From: Bacillota bacterium
GTDB taxonomy: Bacteria > Bacillota > Clostridia > Christensenellales > Aristaeellaceae
Direction of reading: 5' to 3'
Assembly (NCBI GenBank): GCA_023391725.1
Contig: JAEWAH010000159.1
Location: 1-25,182 of the forward strand
DNA: 25,182 nt
Both the position numbers and the translations under genes were made by a program. Shown piece after piece: positions 1 through 7,252 of this stretch (its first letter is position 1; every line of letters starts with the position of its first letter). Below the pieces are notes generated by a model. The model ran no database searches. It was not told where the DNA came from and saw nothing but the letters and a program-made list of their open reading frames with translations.

Positions 1-1
1 G

Positions 2-1126
2 GAGTATATTTTGAAACCTGTGGAGCGCGAGCAATTGTTTGCCGCCATCCGCAAAATGGACGCGGAGATCGAAAAGCGGCAGGCCGCCCGGGAGATGACG
101 CTGCAAATAAACCGCCAGCAATTGAGATATTTGATGCTGGACCGGGAGATAACGCCCCGGGAGCGCAATGCGATCACCGAACAGTTCACGGGCAGCTTTT
201 TTAGGGAGGCGTATGTGGTCGTGTGCGCCGCGTCCCCCGTAGGGGAAACGGACGCTGACGGCATCCTCTACCTGGGGAGCGTGGAGGGGATGGCCGTATA
301 TCTGGCCGAAAGCATCAAGCAGGGTGCGCTCATTGGCGAAAAGATGCAGTGCCCGGGCACGGGGGTCAGCCGGCCCCGCCGGGAACTTTCGGAGGTCCGC
401 CTGGCGTATGAGGAGGCGCTAAAAGCCCGCCGCCTGGCATTTGCCAAGTGCCTGCCCATGGCCGTGTACGATGGGGAGGACGATCAAGGTGCGCCTGTTC
501 CGGAAGAGGCGATGGAGCGCATATTGCACCTGGCGGAGGCGGGCCGGCATATGGAGGCGGTCAGGCAAATGGAGCAGATCGTCCAAAATGTGACCGGCGG
601 CCTCACCAGCGTCACGGAGTACGCGTCCTTTGCACGAACGCTTTCCGACAGGCTGGAGCGGCTGCCCTGCGCCAGCAAAAAGGACTTGATCCCTGTGCGC
701 CTGGCGTTTTCCCACCAGCACTTAAGCGGCCATCTTCAGGCGTTCATCAGGTGCATGCAGGAGCTTCATGAGCGGATGAAGAGCCAGGAGGAGGTAAGCC
801 GTGCCAGGGAGAAAATGCGCGTGGCCATCGCCTTCATGCAGGAAAACTTCCACAAGGATTTGAACATGGCCATGGTGTCCAATCACGTTTCCATGAACTA
901 TTCCCAGTTTTCCAATGCCTTCAAGGAATACACGGGCAAAAACTTTGTGGTTTACTTAAAGGAACTGCGCATGGCCAGGGCGAAGCAGCTTTTGCGCACC
1001 ACCGATATGAAGGTGTTCGAGATCAGCTGGAAGGTAGGCTACGGGAACGAAAAGCACTTTATGAAAACATTCCGGGCCGTATGCGGCGTATCGCCCACGG
1101 AATACCGGAAAGAAGGAACGGCATGA
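2..1126 (+). CDS. Response regulator with AraC-type output domain, 5'-truncated
   Basis: This is the C-terminal part of a two-component response regulator that probably controls carbohydrate genes. The reading frame is open from base 2, and the first residues (EYILKPVEREQL) match the end of a receiver domain, including the conserved Lys-Pro of the last strand. The TTG at 11 is therefore an internal codon, not a start, and the phospho-acceptor Asp lies off the window. A linker region of about 240 residues follows, with no domain I recognise. The C-terminal ~100 residues form the double helix-turn-helix of AraC/XylS proteins (FMQENFHKDLNMAMVS, then SWKVGYGNEKHFMKTF and GVSPTEYRK). The architecture is YesN-like. 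Its stop overlaps the start of the GH5 gene (ATGA), so the two are co-translated, and a sensor kinase is likely upstream. Family confident; target genes inferred. Confidence 0.9.
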   Translation, partial: EYILKPVEREQLFAAIRKMDAEIEKRQAAREMTLQINRQQLRYLMLDREITPRERNAITEQFTGSFFREAYVVVCAASPVGETDADGILYLGSVEGMAVYLAESIKQGALIGEKMQCPGTGVSRPRRELSEVRLAYEEALKARRLAFAKCLPMAVYDGEDDQGAPVPEEAMERILHLAEAGRHMEAVRQMEQIVQNVTGGLTSVTEYASFARTLSDRLERLPCASKKDLIPVRLAFSHQHLSGHLQAFIRCMQELHERMKSQEEVSRAREKMRVAIAFMQENFHKDLNMAMVSNHVSMNYSQFSNAFKEYTGKNFVVYLKELRMARAKQLLRTTDMKVFEISWKVGYGNEKHFMKTFRAVCGVSPTEYRKEGTA

Positions 1127-2799
1127 ACGGAAAAGTCAAAGGTTTTTTGCACGTTGGAAACGGAGTATTTTTGAACGGGGATGACGAGCCTATCCTGCTT
1201 CGGGGCGTAGGACTGGGCAACTGGTTATTGCAGGAAGGGTATATGTGGCGCTTCCCAGGGACCCGGGCGGATAGGCCGCACCGCATCAAACGGCTCATTA
1301 CGGAGCTGTGCGGCGAAGGTTTCGCCCGGGAATTTTTTGAACGTTTTGCGGAAGGCTATATCACCGAAGGCGACATTGCGCGCATTGCGTCGGAAGGCTA
1401 CAACTCCGTGCGCATTCCCTTCACCTGGCGGGTGCTGATGAAGGAAGGCCCCGGCATCGCCTTTTTGGAATCCGGGTTTGCGCTGCTTGACAGATGCATC
1501 GATCTGTGCGAAAAGTACGGGCTGTACGTCTTTTTGGACATGCATGGCGCGCCGGGCGGGCAGACCGGGGCCAACATCGACGACTGCGTGGACGATGTGC
1601 CAAGGCTTTTCCTGGACCGGGACAGCTGGGACAAGGCGCTGGCGCTGTGGGAGGAACTGGCCCGGCGCTATCACGACAGGTGGATCGTGGGCGGGTACGA
1701 CCTGCTCAATGAGCCGCTGCACACCCCTGCAAAAGACGGGCTGATGCCCAATGTGGATTTTCTGATCCCTGCCCTCCGGCACTTTTATGAGGAGTGCATC
1801 CGGCGCATCCGCAAGGTGGATCAAAGGCACCTGCTCTCTTTGGAAGGGCCCCACTGGTCCACAGACATCAGCATCTTCGATCAGGAATATGACCCAAATA
1901 TGTGCGTGCACTTCCACCGTTACTGGAACGCGCCCACGTTGGAGATGCTGGAACCATATCTTGCATTGCGGGAGAAGAACCGCCTGCCCCTGTGGCTGGG
2001 GGAAACGGGGGAGAATACCGTGGCCTGGTTCGCCTCCATGTTCCCGCTACTGGAGGAGAATGGCATCTCCTGGAACTTCTGGCCATGGAAGAAGATGGAC
2101 TGCGTGAACTCCCCCTGCTCCATCCGTAGGCCCCGGGATTGGGACGCTGTATTGGGATATATAAACGGCGGGCCTCACCCGGGTTTTGAAAAGGCGCAGG
2201 AGATTTTTGAAGAGTACCTTCATAACATGCGCTTTGAAAACACCGATTACCACACGGAAGTGGTATCTGCCATGATGCGCAGGGCGGAAACAACTATTCC
2301 AGCTATCCAGCATGACCTGAAAGGCTCTTTAGGCGGACGGCGCATGAACAAGCCCGGGGCGCTGCCGGAAACGCAAACATCCCCCGGCAGCTCTGGCGGG
2401 GGCCGGACCGATCATCCTTGGTTGGTGTACGCGCTGCAATTGTCCCCTGGGGAACAGGCTGGTTATACTATTCATTTGGGTGACATGCCTACCCGCGTAG
2501 CCCTGCGCCTGATGGCCCTTGAAGAAGGTACGCTTCTGCGGGTGAGTGCCAAGGACCAGACGACGGGCCTTACGCTAACAAAGGGCGCAGGCTTCGAAAT
2601 TCTTCCCGCGCTGACGCTTCCAAAAGACCAAGGGCAGGCCGATCATGAAGGCAATGGGGAGACTAAGCCCGAAGGTCAAGGGGAGGCCAACCAGGAAAGG
2701 CAAGAGGCCACCTGCCAAGTGGTCATCGCCTGCCAGTCAGGCAGCGTATTGCTTGATGAAGTAATCTTTGAAGCCATCTTTGAAACAGAAGCCAAGTAA
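1123..2799 (+). CDS. Glycoside hydrolase family 5-like protein, probably cytoplasmic
   Basis: A (beta/alpha)8-barrel glycosidase of the cellulase/exo-glucanase (GH5) type, expected to hydrolyse a beta-linked glycan. Visible family marks are GVGLGNWLLQEGYMW near the N terminus, SVRIPFTW, LDMHGAPGG, the acid/base Glu in DLLNEP (E197 from the chosen start) and the nucleophile Glu in WLGETGE (E294). The barrel covers about residues 20-375. A C-terminal region of about 150 residues follows, ending in a beta-rich piece interrupted by a Gly/Gln/Glu-rich stretch (about residues 500-532). The start is the ATG at 1123, overlapping the regulator's stop; an in-frame ATG at 1081 lies inside the regulator gene and is less likely. 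There is no signal peptide, so it probably acts on imported oligosaccharides. The substrate cannot be told from sequence. Confidence 0.85.
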   Translation: MNGKVKGFLHVGNGVFLNGDDEPILLRGVGLGNWLLQEGYMWRFPGTRADRPHRIKRLITELCGEGFAREFFERFAEGYITEGDIARIASEGYNSVRIPFTWRVLMKEGPGIAFLESGFALLDRCIDLCEKYGLYVFLDMHGAPGGQTGANIDDCVDDVPRLFLDRDSWDKALALWEELARRYHDRWIVGGYDLLNEPLHTPAKDGLMPNVDFLIPALRHFYEECIRRIRKVDQRHLLSLEGPHWSTDISIFDQEYDPNMCVHFHRYWNAPTLEMLEPYLALREKNRLPLWLGETGENTVAWFASMFPLLEENGISWNFWPWKKMDCVNSPCSIRRPRDWDAVLGYINGGPHPGFEKAQEIFEEYLHNMRFENTDYHTEVVSAMMRRAETTIPAIQHDLKGSLGGRRMNKPGALPETQTSPGSSGGGRTDHPWLVYALQLSPGEQAGYTIHLGDMPTRVALRLMALEEGTLLRVSAKDQTTGLTLTKGAGFEILPALTLPKDQGQADHEGNGETKPEGQGEANQERQEATCQVVIACQSGSVLLDEVIFEAIFETEAK

Positions 2800-2800
2800 A

Positions 2801-2821
2801 TTCCCCTCCACGGGAGGGGAA
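2801..2821 (+). terminator. Hairpin just after the GH5 gene
   Basis: A perfect 9-bp stem with a 3-base loop (TTCCCCTCC-ACG-GGAGGGGAA) begins one base after the GH5 stop codon. No T-run follows, so it is either a weak terminator or the left end of the repeat element that fills this gap. Confidence 0.45.
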
Positions 2822-2937
2822 TTGGGAAGCCTCCCTCTTGAGTTTGGAGTTCGCGCCGCCAAAGGGCGAACCCAGTGAGCCTGAAGCATGCCTCATCCTT
2901 CACCTGCGGGTGACACCTTCCCCTAAAGGGGAAGGCA
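2801..2937. repeat. Palindromic intergenic repeat element, copy 1
   Basis: The gap between the GH5 and CPBP genes holds a hairpin at each end: 2801-2821, and CCTTCCCCT-AA-AGGGGAAGG at 2916-2935. A small stem (TCACC/GGTGA) precedes the second. The right part (CCTCATCC, then CACCTTCCCCT) matches the reverse complement of the left end of the element at 5249-5505 and resembles the one near 13.5 kb, so the three belong to one dispersed family. It is non-coding, with no transposase. Element limits are approximate. The rest of the gap (2938-3049) is AT-richer and shows no clear promoter. Confidence 0.6.
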
Positions 2938-3064
2938 AGGCCTGATCGCTTTACTGTGATCGTCATGATAGGCGGGCCTTAATATAGCGCCGTCGTTCTC
3001 TAAGCAATATATTCCCTTTAAGTATTCCTCAAAACAATTCCTCACCCCCAAAGGAGGCCCTCCT

Positions 3065-3751
3065 ATGTCCGCCCCCGAATCCCCGCCCCCCAAAGGCAGC
3101 CCAGCCGGAGCCGCCATAGCCTACGCTATCGCCCTTCTGCTTTGTTGGACTGCTGCCTGGCCTATTTCCACATGGCTTCAGGGGCAGTCGCCTTTCTTTG
3201 CGCAACCCTTTGGCAATTTTCTGTACTGGCTTGTACTGCGCATTCTTTTGTGGGTCCTGCCCTCCCTTTGGCTGATCCGTCGCATGGGAAGACCCCTGCG
3301 GGAGATAGTGGGGCTTGCGCATGACCGCTCCATCCTCCTGTGGGGCGGGCTTGCCGGGATTATCTGGGGCGGCAAGACTGTCTTCTACCGGCTGTTTGTG
3401 GGCCTGCCGCTGCACCCTATCGTGTGGGACTGGTCTTTTGTGACCGCGGTAATTTATGTGCCCTTCGTGGAGGAATTGGCCTTCCGCGGCGCGATCCTTT
3501 GCGCGCTCCAGGCACGCTTTAGGTTCTGGGCAGCCAACCTCATCGCCGGGGCGCTGTTCCTTGCCATCCATCTCCCTGGCTGGTACTTTCAGGACTTCTT
3601 TTCAATGGATGTTACAGTTGTCGCGGCCTCGGTGCTGGGTATCCTTTTCCTGGGCTGGATCCTTGGCTTTGTGGCCCATAGAGCCAAGTCGGTAGCCGCC
3701 AGTACCCTTGCACACATGCTGAACAATCTGTTCCAGCGCTTTGTGGAATAG
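3065..3751 (+). CDS. CPBP family intramembrane glutamic endopeptidase
   Basis: A multi-pass membrane protease of the CPBP (CAAX/Abi) family, 228 residues, which is the usual size. The three family motifs are present: EELAFRG (E136, E137, R141), the second motif F-x3-H (H169 in FLAIHLPG), and H-x3-N (H217 to N221 in HMLNN). About six to seven hydrophobic segments are visible, starting at AIAYAIALLLCWTAAW. In bacteria such proteins are linked to processing of membrane-bound peptides, bacteriocin immunity or signalling; nothing nearby names a substrate. A strong ribosome site (AAAGGAGG, 3050-3056) lies 8 bases before the ATG. It stands alone between a repeat element and the promoter of the next gene. 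Confidence 0.88.
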   Translation: MSAPESPPPKGSPAGAAIAYAIALLLCWTAAWPISTWLQGQSPFFAQPFGNFLYWLVLRILLWVLPSLWLIRRMGRPLREIVGLAHDRSILLWGGLAGIIWGGKTVFYRLFVGLPLHPIVWDWSFVTAVIYVPFVEELAFRGAILCALQARFRFWAANLIAGALFLAIHLPGWYFQDFFSMDVTVVAASVLGILFLGWILGFVAHRAKSVAASTLAHMLNNLFQRFVE

Positions 3752-3794
3752 GGGATCTTCTTTCTTGCCTCGGCTTTTAAGGCGGCGGCTGCTG

Positions 3795-3824
3795 TTGACA
3801 GAAACGGCGGCCGCCGTTTACAAT
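3795..3824 (+). promoter_or_regulatory. Promoter with a perfect 18-bp palindrome, upstream of the G1P dehydrogenase gene
   Basis: TTGACA (3795-3800) and TACAAT (3819-3824) are separated by 18 bases. The spacer is almost entirely the perfect palindrome AAACGGCGGCCGCCGTTT (3802-3819). A factor bound there would block polymerase, so it is a good operator candidate, probably for repression. The expected transcript start is near 3831, giving a leader of about 40 bases. Confidence 0.75.
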
Positions 3825-3869
3825 AAGCGGGACTATAGCGGCTCTAAAAAGACAAAAGAGGGCAAAACG

Positions 3870-5213
3870 ATGGAGCTTACCGACCTTTCCTTTGAACAAC
3901 TACTCAAAAAAGGCGGCCACGGCTGCGCCTGCGGCCATCATCACGGTACGACCCTGGAATATTTGATGATCGGCCAGGGAGCGGTGCGCTTCCTGCCTGA
4001 GGCGATGGAACGCATCGGCGCGCGCAAGGCTTTTATCGTCTGCGATGAAAACACCCGCGCCGCGGCCTGGCCCCTGGTGGAGCCGGTCATCACCGAGGCG
4101 GGCATCCCTTTTGTATTGCACATGCTGGAAGGCGCGCATGTGGAGCCGGATGAGCACGCCGTAGGCGCCCTGTGCATGGCCTTTGACCCCACGTGTGATG
4201 TGGTGCTTGCCATCGGCTCCGGGGTGGTGAACGACTTAAGCAAGGTGCTGGCCCACGCGGCCGGGCGGAAAAGCATGGTGATCGGCACCGCTCCTTCCAT
4301 GGACGGCTACGCATCCAACTCTTCTTCCATGATCCAAAACCGCATCAAGGTCACGTTATACAACGCCTGCCCCGCCGCCATCCTTTGTGATACCGATATT
4401 CTCAAAAACGCGCCCATGCGCATGCTCCAAGCGGGTTTGGGGGATATGCTGGCCAAGTATGTCTCCATCTGCGAGTGGCGCATTTCGAGCATTGCGATAG
4501 GCGAATATTACTGCGAAAACGTGGCCGCGCTGGTGCGAAAGTCACTGAACAAATGCGTATCCGCCGCCCAGGGCCTCAAGGAACGCGATCCCAAAGCCAT
4601 CGAGGCCGTGACGGAGGGCCTGGTGCTTTCCGGCATCGCCATGAGCTTTGCGCAGATTTCAAGGCCCGCTTCGGGGCTGGAGCATTACTTCTCCCACATC
4701 TGGGAGATGATGGCCCTGGACCGGGGCACGGCCTACGAGCTGCACGGTATCCAGGTGGGCGTGGGTACGTATCTCACGTTACGCCTGTATGAGACCATCC
4801 GTGCCTTAAAGCCCAACCGGCAGAAGGCTGAAGCGTTTATCGGCGCCTTTGACAACAGCGCCTGGGAAAAGGAGATGCGTGAGATATTTGGCGCTGCCGC
4901 CGATGCCGTTATCGCGGGGGAACATGGCAAATATCATAAGAACGATCCTGAACGCCATCAGGCGCGGCTTGATAACATCCTCAGCCACTGGGATGAAATT
5001 CAGGCCATCATTGCCGAAGAATTGCCCCCTGCGGCTGATATAGAGCGGCTGATGCGCAGCCTCAAAATGCCCGTGACCCCGGCGGACATCGGCGTAAGCC
5101 GGGAAGATGCCTATAAGGCCCTCATCGGTTCCCGGGATATCCGCGATAAATACCTCACCAGCTCCATGCTGTGGGATTTGGGTCTGCTGCATGAGATGAA
5201 GCTGGCGGAATAA
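3870..5213 (+). CDS. sn-glycerol-1-phosphate dehydrogenase (AraM/EgsA family)
   Basis: An NAD(P)H-dependent, metal-containing dehydrogenase of the iron-alcohol-dehydrogenase fold that reduces dihydroxyacetone phosphate to sn-glycerol 1-phosphate. 447 residues. Visible marks are the nucleotide-binding loop GSGVVNDLSK (116-125), APSMDGYASNSS, and probable metal ligands D182 (GLGDM), H262 or H266 (EHYFSHIW) and H282 (ELHGIQVG). The N terminus carries the CxCGxxH motif (C19, C21, H24 or nearby) often seen in bacterial AraM-like proteins. The start is ATG 3870 with ribosome site AGAGGG; an upstream in-frame start at 3741 would overlap the CPBP gene and the promoter. In Bacillus, G1P feeds heptaprenylglyceryl phosphate synthesis, while other Firmicutes pair AraM with sugar operons. 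Here the gene stands alone under an apparently regulated promoter. Confidence 0.88.
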   Translation: MELTDLSFEQLLKKGGHGCACGHHHGTTLEYLMIGQGAVRFLPEAMERIGARKAFIVCDENTRAAAWPLVEPVITEAGIPFVLHMLEGAHVEPDEHAVGALCMAFDPTCDVVLAIGSGVVNDLSKVLAHAAGRKSMVIGTAPSMDGYASNSSSMIQNRIKVTLYNACPAAILCDTDILKNAPMRMLQAGLGDMLAKYVSICEWRISSIAIGEYYCENVAALVRKSLNKCVSAAQGLKERDPKAIEAVTEGLVLSGIAMSFAQISRPASGLEHYFSHIWEMMALDRGTAYELHGIQVGVGTYLTLRLYETIRALKPNRQKAEAFIGAFDNSAWEKEMREIFGAAADAVIAGEHGKYHKNDPERHQARLDNILSHWDEIQAIIAEELPPAADIERLMRSLKMPVTPADIGVSREDAYKALIGSRDIRDKYLTSSMLWDLGLLHEMKLAE

Positions 5214-5248
5214 ATGGGATATTCAAGCGGTTATTTGCGCGGCTGCAT

Positions 5249-5505
5249 GAGATAAGCCTACCAAAAGCCTTCCCTTCTTCAGAGGGGAAGGTGCCGACGA
5301 AGGAGGTGGATGAGGTAAAGCCTTCTGCAACCGCACCTCATCGGGCGCTGGCGCGCCTCCGGCTTGCTCAATCGTTGCACTGCTGTGCTGCGCTTGCATT
5401 GCTCGTTTCGCAAGCTTCCTCCGCTTCGCTTCATCCGCCACAGGCGGCGCTCAGCTCCGGAACCTTCCCCGCTAAAGCAGGGAAGGCTTTTGATGGGCTT
5501 ATCTC
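5249..5505. repeat. MITE-like element with 26-bp terminal inverted repeats, copy 2
   Basis: The ends 5249-5274 and 5480-5505 are inverted repeats matching at 24 of 26 positions (GAGATAAGCC... and ...GGCTTATCTC). Each end also contains its own CCTTCCC/GGGAAGG hairpin (5268-5291 and 5463-5486). The interior is GC-rich and non-coding; open frames across it are chance. No target-site duplication is obvious. It fills most of the 400-base gap between the G1P dehydrogenase and fRMsr genes. The left end, read on the - strand, matches 13484-13524 closely and shares blocks with 2890-2937. Probably a non-autonomous mobile repeat; the hairpins could also end transcription. Confidence 0.7.
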
Positions 5506-5614
5506 TCTCAATTGAAGACCAACTGCTTGAATACAACATTAACTGCGGAACACCGTGAACGTGAAGCGGTTCCGGTACAGGTGGATAGGCAAAAGCCAAA
5601 AAGGAGCAAATCCC

Positions 5615-6124
5615 ATGATTGAAATCAAAGAGAACTATCCCGACAGCAAGCCGCAGATGTATGCCTTGTTGAAAGAGCAGCTGACCGCGTTGATAGAGGG
5701 AGAAACGCACCCCCTGCCCAACCTTGCCAACATGGCGGCGCTGCTAAACGGCGCTTTGAAAGACATCAACTGGGTGGGCTTTTACCTGATGGTGGATGGC
5801 GAACTGCTATTAGGTCCCTTCCAGGGCAAGACTGCCTGCATCCGTATCCCGGTGGGCAAGGGCGTTTGCGGCACGGCGGTGGCTCAGGACAAAATCCAAC
5901 TGGTGGAGGATGTGCATGCCTTCCCGGGCCATATCGCTTGCGATGGCGCTTCCAATTCTGAGATCGTGCTGCCCATCCGTGCGTGCGGGCGCATCGTGGG
6001 CGTGCTGGATATAGACAGCCCCCACTTCTCCCGCTTTGATGCGCAGGATGAGCAGGGGCTTTCGGAGCTTGTTTCATTGCTGGCTTCCGGCTGCCGGTGG
6101 GAGGCCATCACAGTACCCAATTGA
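5615..6124 (+). CDS. Free methionine-(R)-sulfoxide reductase (GAF domain)
   Basis: A single GAF-domain enzyme of 169 residues that reduces free methionine-(R)-sulfoxide in the cytoplasm and so helps repair oxidative damage. The three family cysteines are all present at C75, C85 and C109 (GKTACIRIPVGKGVC and HIACDGASNSEIVLP), with spacings of 10 and 24 residues as in the yeast enzyme. The GAF core marks NWVGFYL and VLDIDSPHFSRFD are clear. The start is ATG 5615 with AAAAGGAG eight bases before it; the longer frame from 5555 lacks a ribosome site. Its last 17 bases overlap the end of the convergent membrane-protein gene. No clean promoter was found in the 109 bases after the repeat element. Confidence 0.93.
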   Translation: MIEIKENYPDSKPQMYALLKEQLTALIEGETHPLPNLANMAALLNGALKDINWVGFYLMVDGELLLGPFQGKTACIRIPVGKGVCGTAVAQDKIQLVEDVHAFPGHIACDGASNSEIVLPIRACGRIVGVLDIDSPHFSRFDAQDEQGLSELVSLLASGCRWEAITVPN

Positions 6125-6764
6125 GGAAGATCGATAGGCCTGCCACCGCAAGAGAGATGGGGCCAAAGGCCTTGCCAGAAAGAATGCTTGCGCCGGTTGC
6201 CCTTTTTCGGCGCGCCCAAAGCTTCATCAGGAGGCTGACGCCCAGGGAGCCCGCCCAAATCACGGCGGTTCCGCCAAGCAACTCCAGCCCAGCGAACTGC
6301 TGAAGTTTTGCCGCATCCGTAAGGAAAGAGACGTCCCGGATCCAGGTAGGGGCCAGGGAAAGGTATGTCAGATAGAGCATCCGCCACAGCGCGCCGGTGA
6401 AGAGGACAAGAGCGGCGTACTGAGGCCAGGGGTGCTTTTCTTTTGCCGATATTACCAGGGGGAACGCCCACAAGGCAGCGAGGCCCTCCAGCAGGATGGA
6501 TACCGCCGGATTGATCACATAGTCGAGCCTGGGCACCATGGGTATGTTCACCAGCTTGATGGCTGCGGACAATAAAGCCGCGTACAGGATATCTGGCGCT
6601 TTCCCGGTCTGCCGGTACACGCCGTACATGAACCCAAAGGCCAGGGGATAGTACAGCGCCCAGCCCAGCCCGGGCAGGAACAGATGGATGAGATATGCGG
6701 CGGTAGCTTCCGAAATGCCCCACATCCCGCCCCAGAACAGGATTGCCGCCCAACGCTTTTTCAC
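6108..6764 (-). CDS. Unknown integral membrane protein in the molybdenum hydroxylase operon
   Basis: I do not recognise this 218-residue protein. It has about six hydrophobic segments (first FWGGMWGISEATAAYLIHLF, last LAVAGLSIFLNWVL) with short basic loops (KLWARRKR), and no signal peptide, cysteine motif or ATP-binding motif. The N-terminal GGMWGISEAT stretch looks like a conserved signature. It begins at a GTG that overlaps the stop of the 2Fe-2S subunit gene (GTGA), with AAGGAGGG eight bases upstream, so it is translated with the hydroxylase. A transporter for the hydroxylase substrate or product would fit, as would an ECF S-component-like fold, but both are guesses. Its 3' end overlaps the fRMsr gene by 17 bases. 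Confidence 0.75.
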   Translation of the reverse strand: MKKRWAAILFWGGMWGISEATAAYLIHLFLPGLGWALYYPLAFGFMYGVYRQTGKAPDILYAALLSAAIKLVNIPMVPRLDYVINPAVSILLEGLAALWAFPLVISAKEKHPWPQYAALVLFTGALWRMLYLTYLSLAPTWIRDVSFLTDAAKLQQFAGLELLGGTAVIWAGSLGVSLLMKLWARRKRATGASILSGKAFGPISLAVAGLSIFLNWVL

Positions 6765-7252
6765 AAAAATCCCTCCTTGTTTTTCACTGCAACCTCCCGT
6801 ACGGCAGCAATGATCTCTTCATAGCAGGTGCAGCGGCAGATGTTGGATTGCAGCCAGGTTTCTATGGTGTAATCATCCGGGTCGGGGTGATTTAGAAGCA
6901 GCGCGTGGGCGTTTACCACGAATCCCGGCGTGCAGTATCCGCACTGCATGGCAAAGTGGGAGATGAACGCCTGGTGGATGGGGGAGGCCTCAAGGCCTTC
7001 GGCGGTCACGATCTCATGGCCCTGGGCCTCCGCCGCCAGGCACAGGCAGGATTTCATGGGCCAGCCGTCCCACAGCACCGTGCAGGCGCCGCAGTCTCCG
7101 TTTTCGCAGCCCGGCTTGCAGCTTGTAAGCCCCAGGTGATCCCTAAGCACATCCAGCAGCGTTTCAAAGGGATAGGCCTCGGTTTGAAAGACCTCCCCAT
7201 TGACGTGGAGGGTGAGGATCGTCTTCCCTTCTAACCGATATACTTGGCTCAC
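6761..7252 (-). CDS. Molybdenum hydroxylase, 2Fe-2S subunit (XdhC/CoxS type)
   Basis: The small electron-transfer subunit of a xanthine dehydrogenase/CO dehydrogenase-family enzyme, 163 residues. The plant-type ferredoxin half shows C45, C49, C54, C57 and C69 (CKPGCENGDCGAC, then C69). The second cluster domain shows C104, C107 (QCGYCTPG) and C139, C141 (CRC). Normally the last motif reads CRCTGY; here it is CRCTCY, so an extra cysteine (C143) replaces the glycine beside the cluster. The start is a GTG overlapping the FAD subunit stop (GTGA). It passes electrons from the Mo centre to FAD. The acceptor and substrate of the complex are not known from sequence. Confidence 0.92.
   Translation of the reverse strand: MSQVYRLEGKTILTLHVNGEVFQTEAYPFETLLDVLRDHLGLTSCKPGCENGDCGACTVLWDGWPMKSCLCLAAEAQGHEIVTAEGLEASPIHQAFISHFAMQCGYCTPGFVVNAHALLLNHPDPDDYTIETWLQSNICRCTCYEEIIAAVREVAVKNKEGFL

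Noticed and set aside
11..13. TTG at 11 as the true start of the AraC-type regulator
   Set aside because: The frame is open to the window edge and the residues before and after it form the end of a receiver domain, so the gene begins upstream.
1225..1917. 230-codon - strand frame opposite the GH5 gene
   Set aside because: Shadow frame; the + strand has catalytic motifs in the right order.
2801..2937. CRISPR array made of the GGGAAGG palindromes
   Set aside because: Copies are few, far apart and without regular spacers.
5279..5710. 143-codon - strand frame across the MITE-like element and the fRMsr start
   Set aside because: It spans repeat sequence and the antisense of a real gene; no motif seen.
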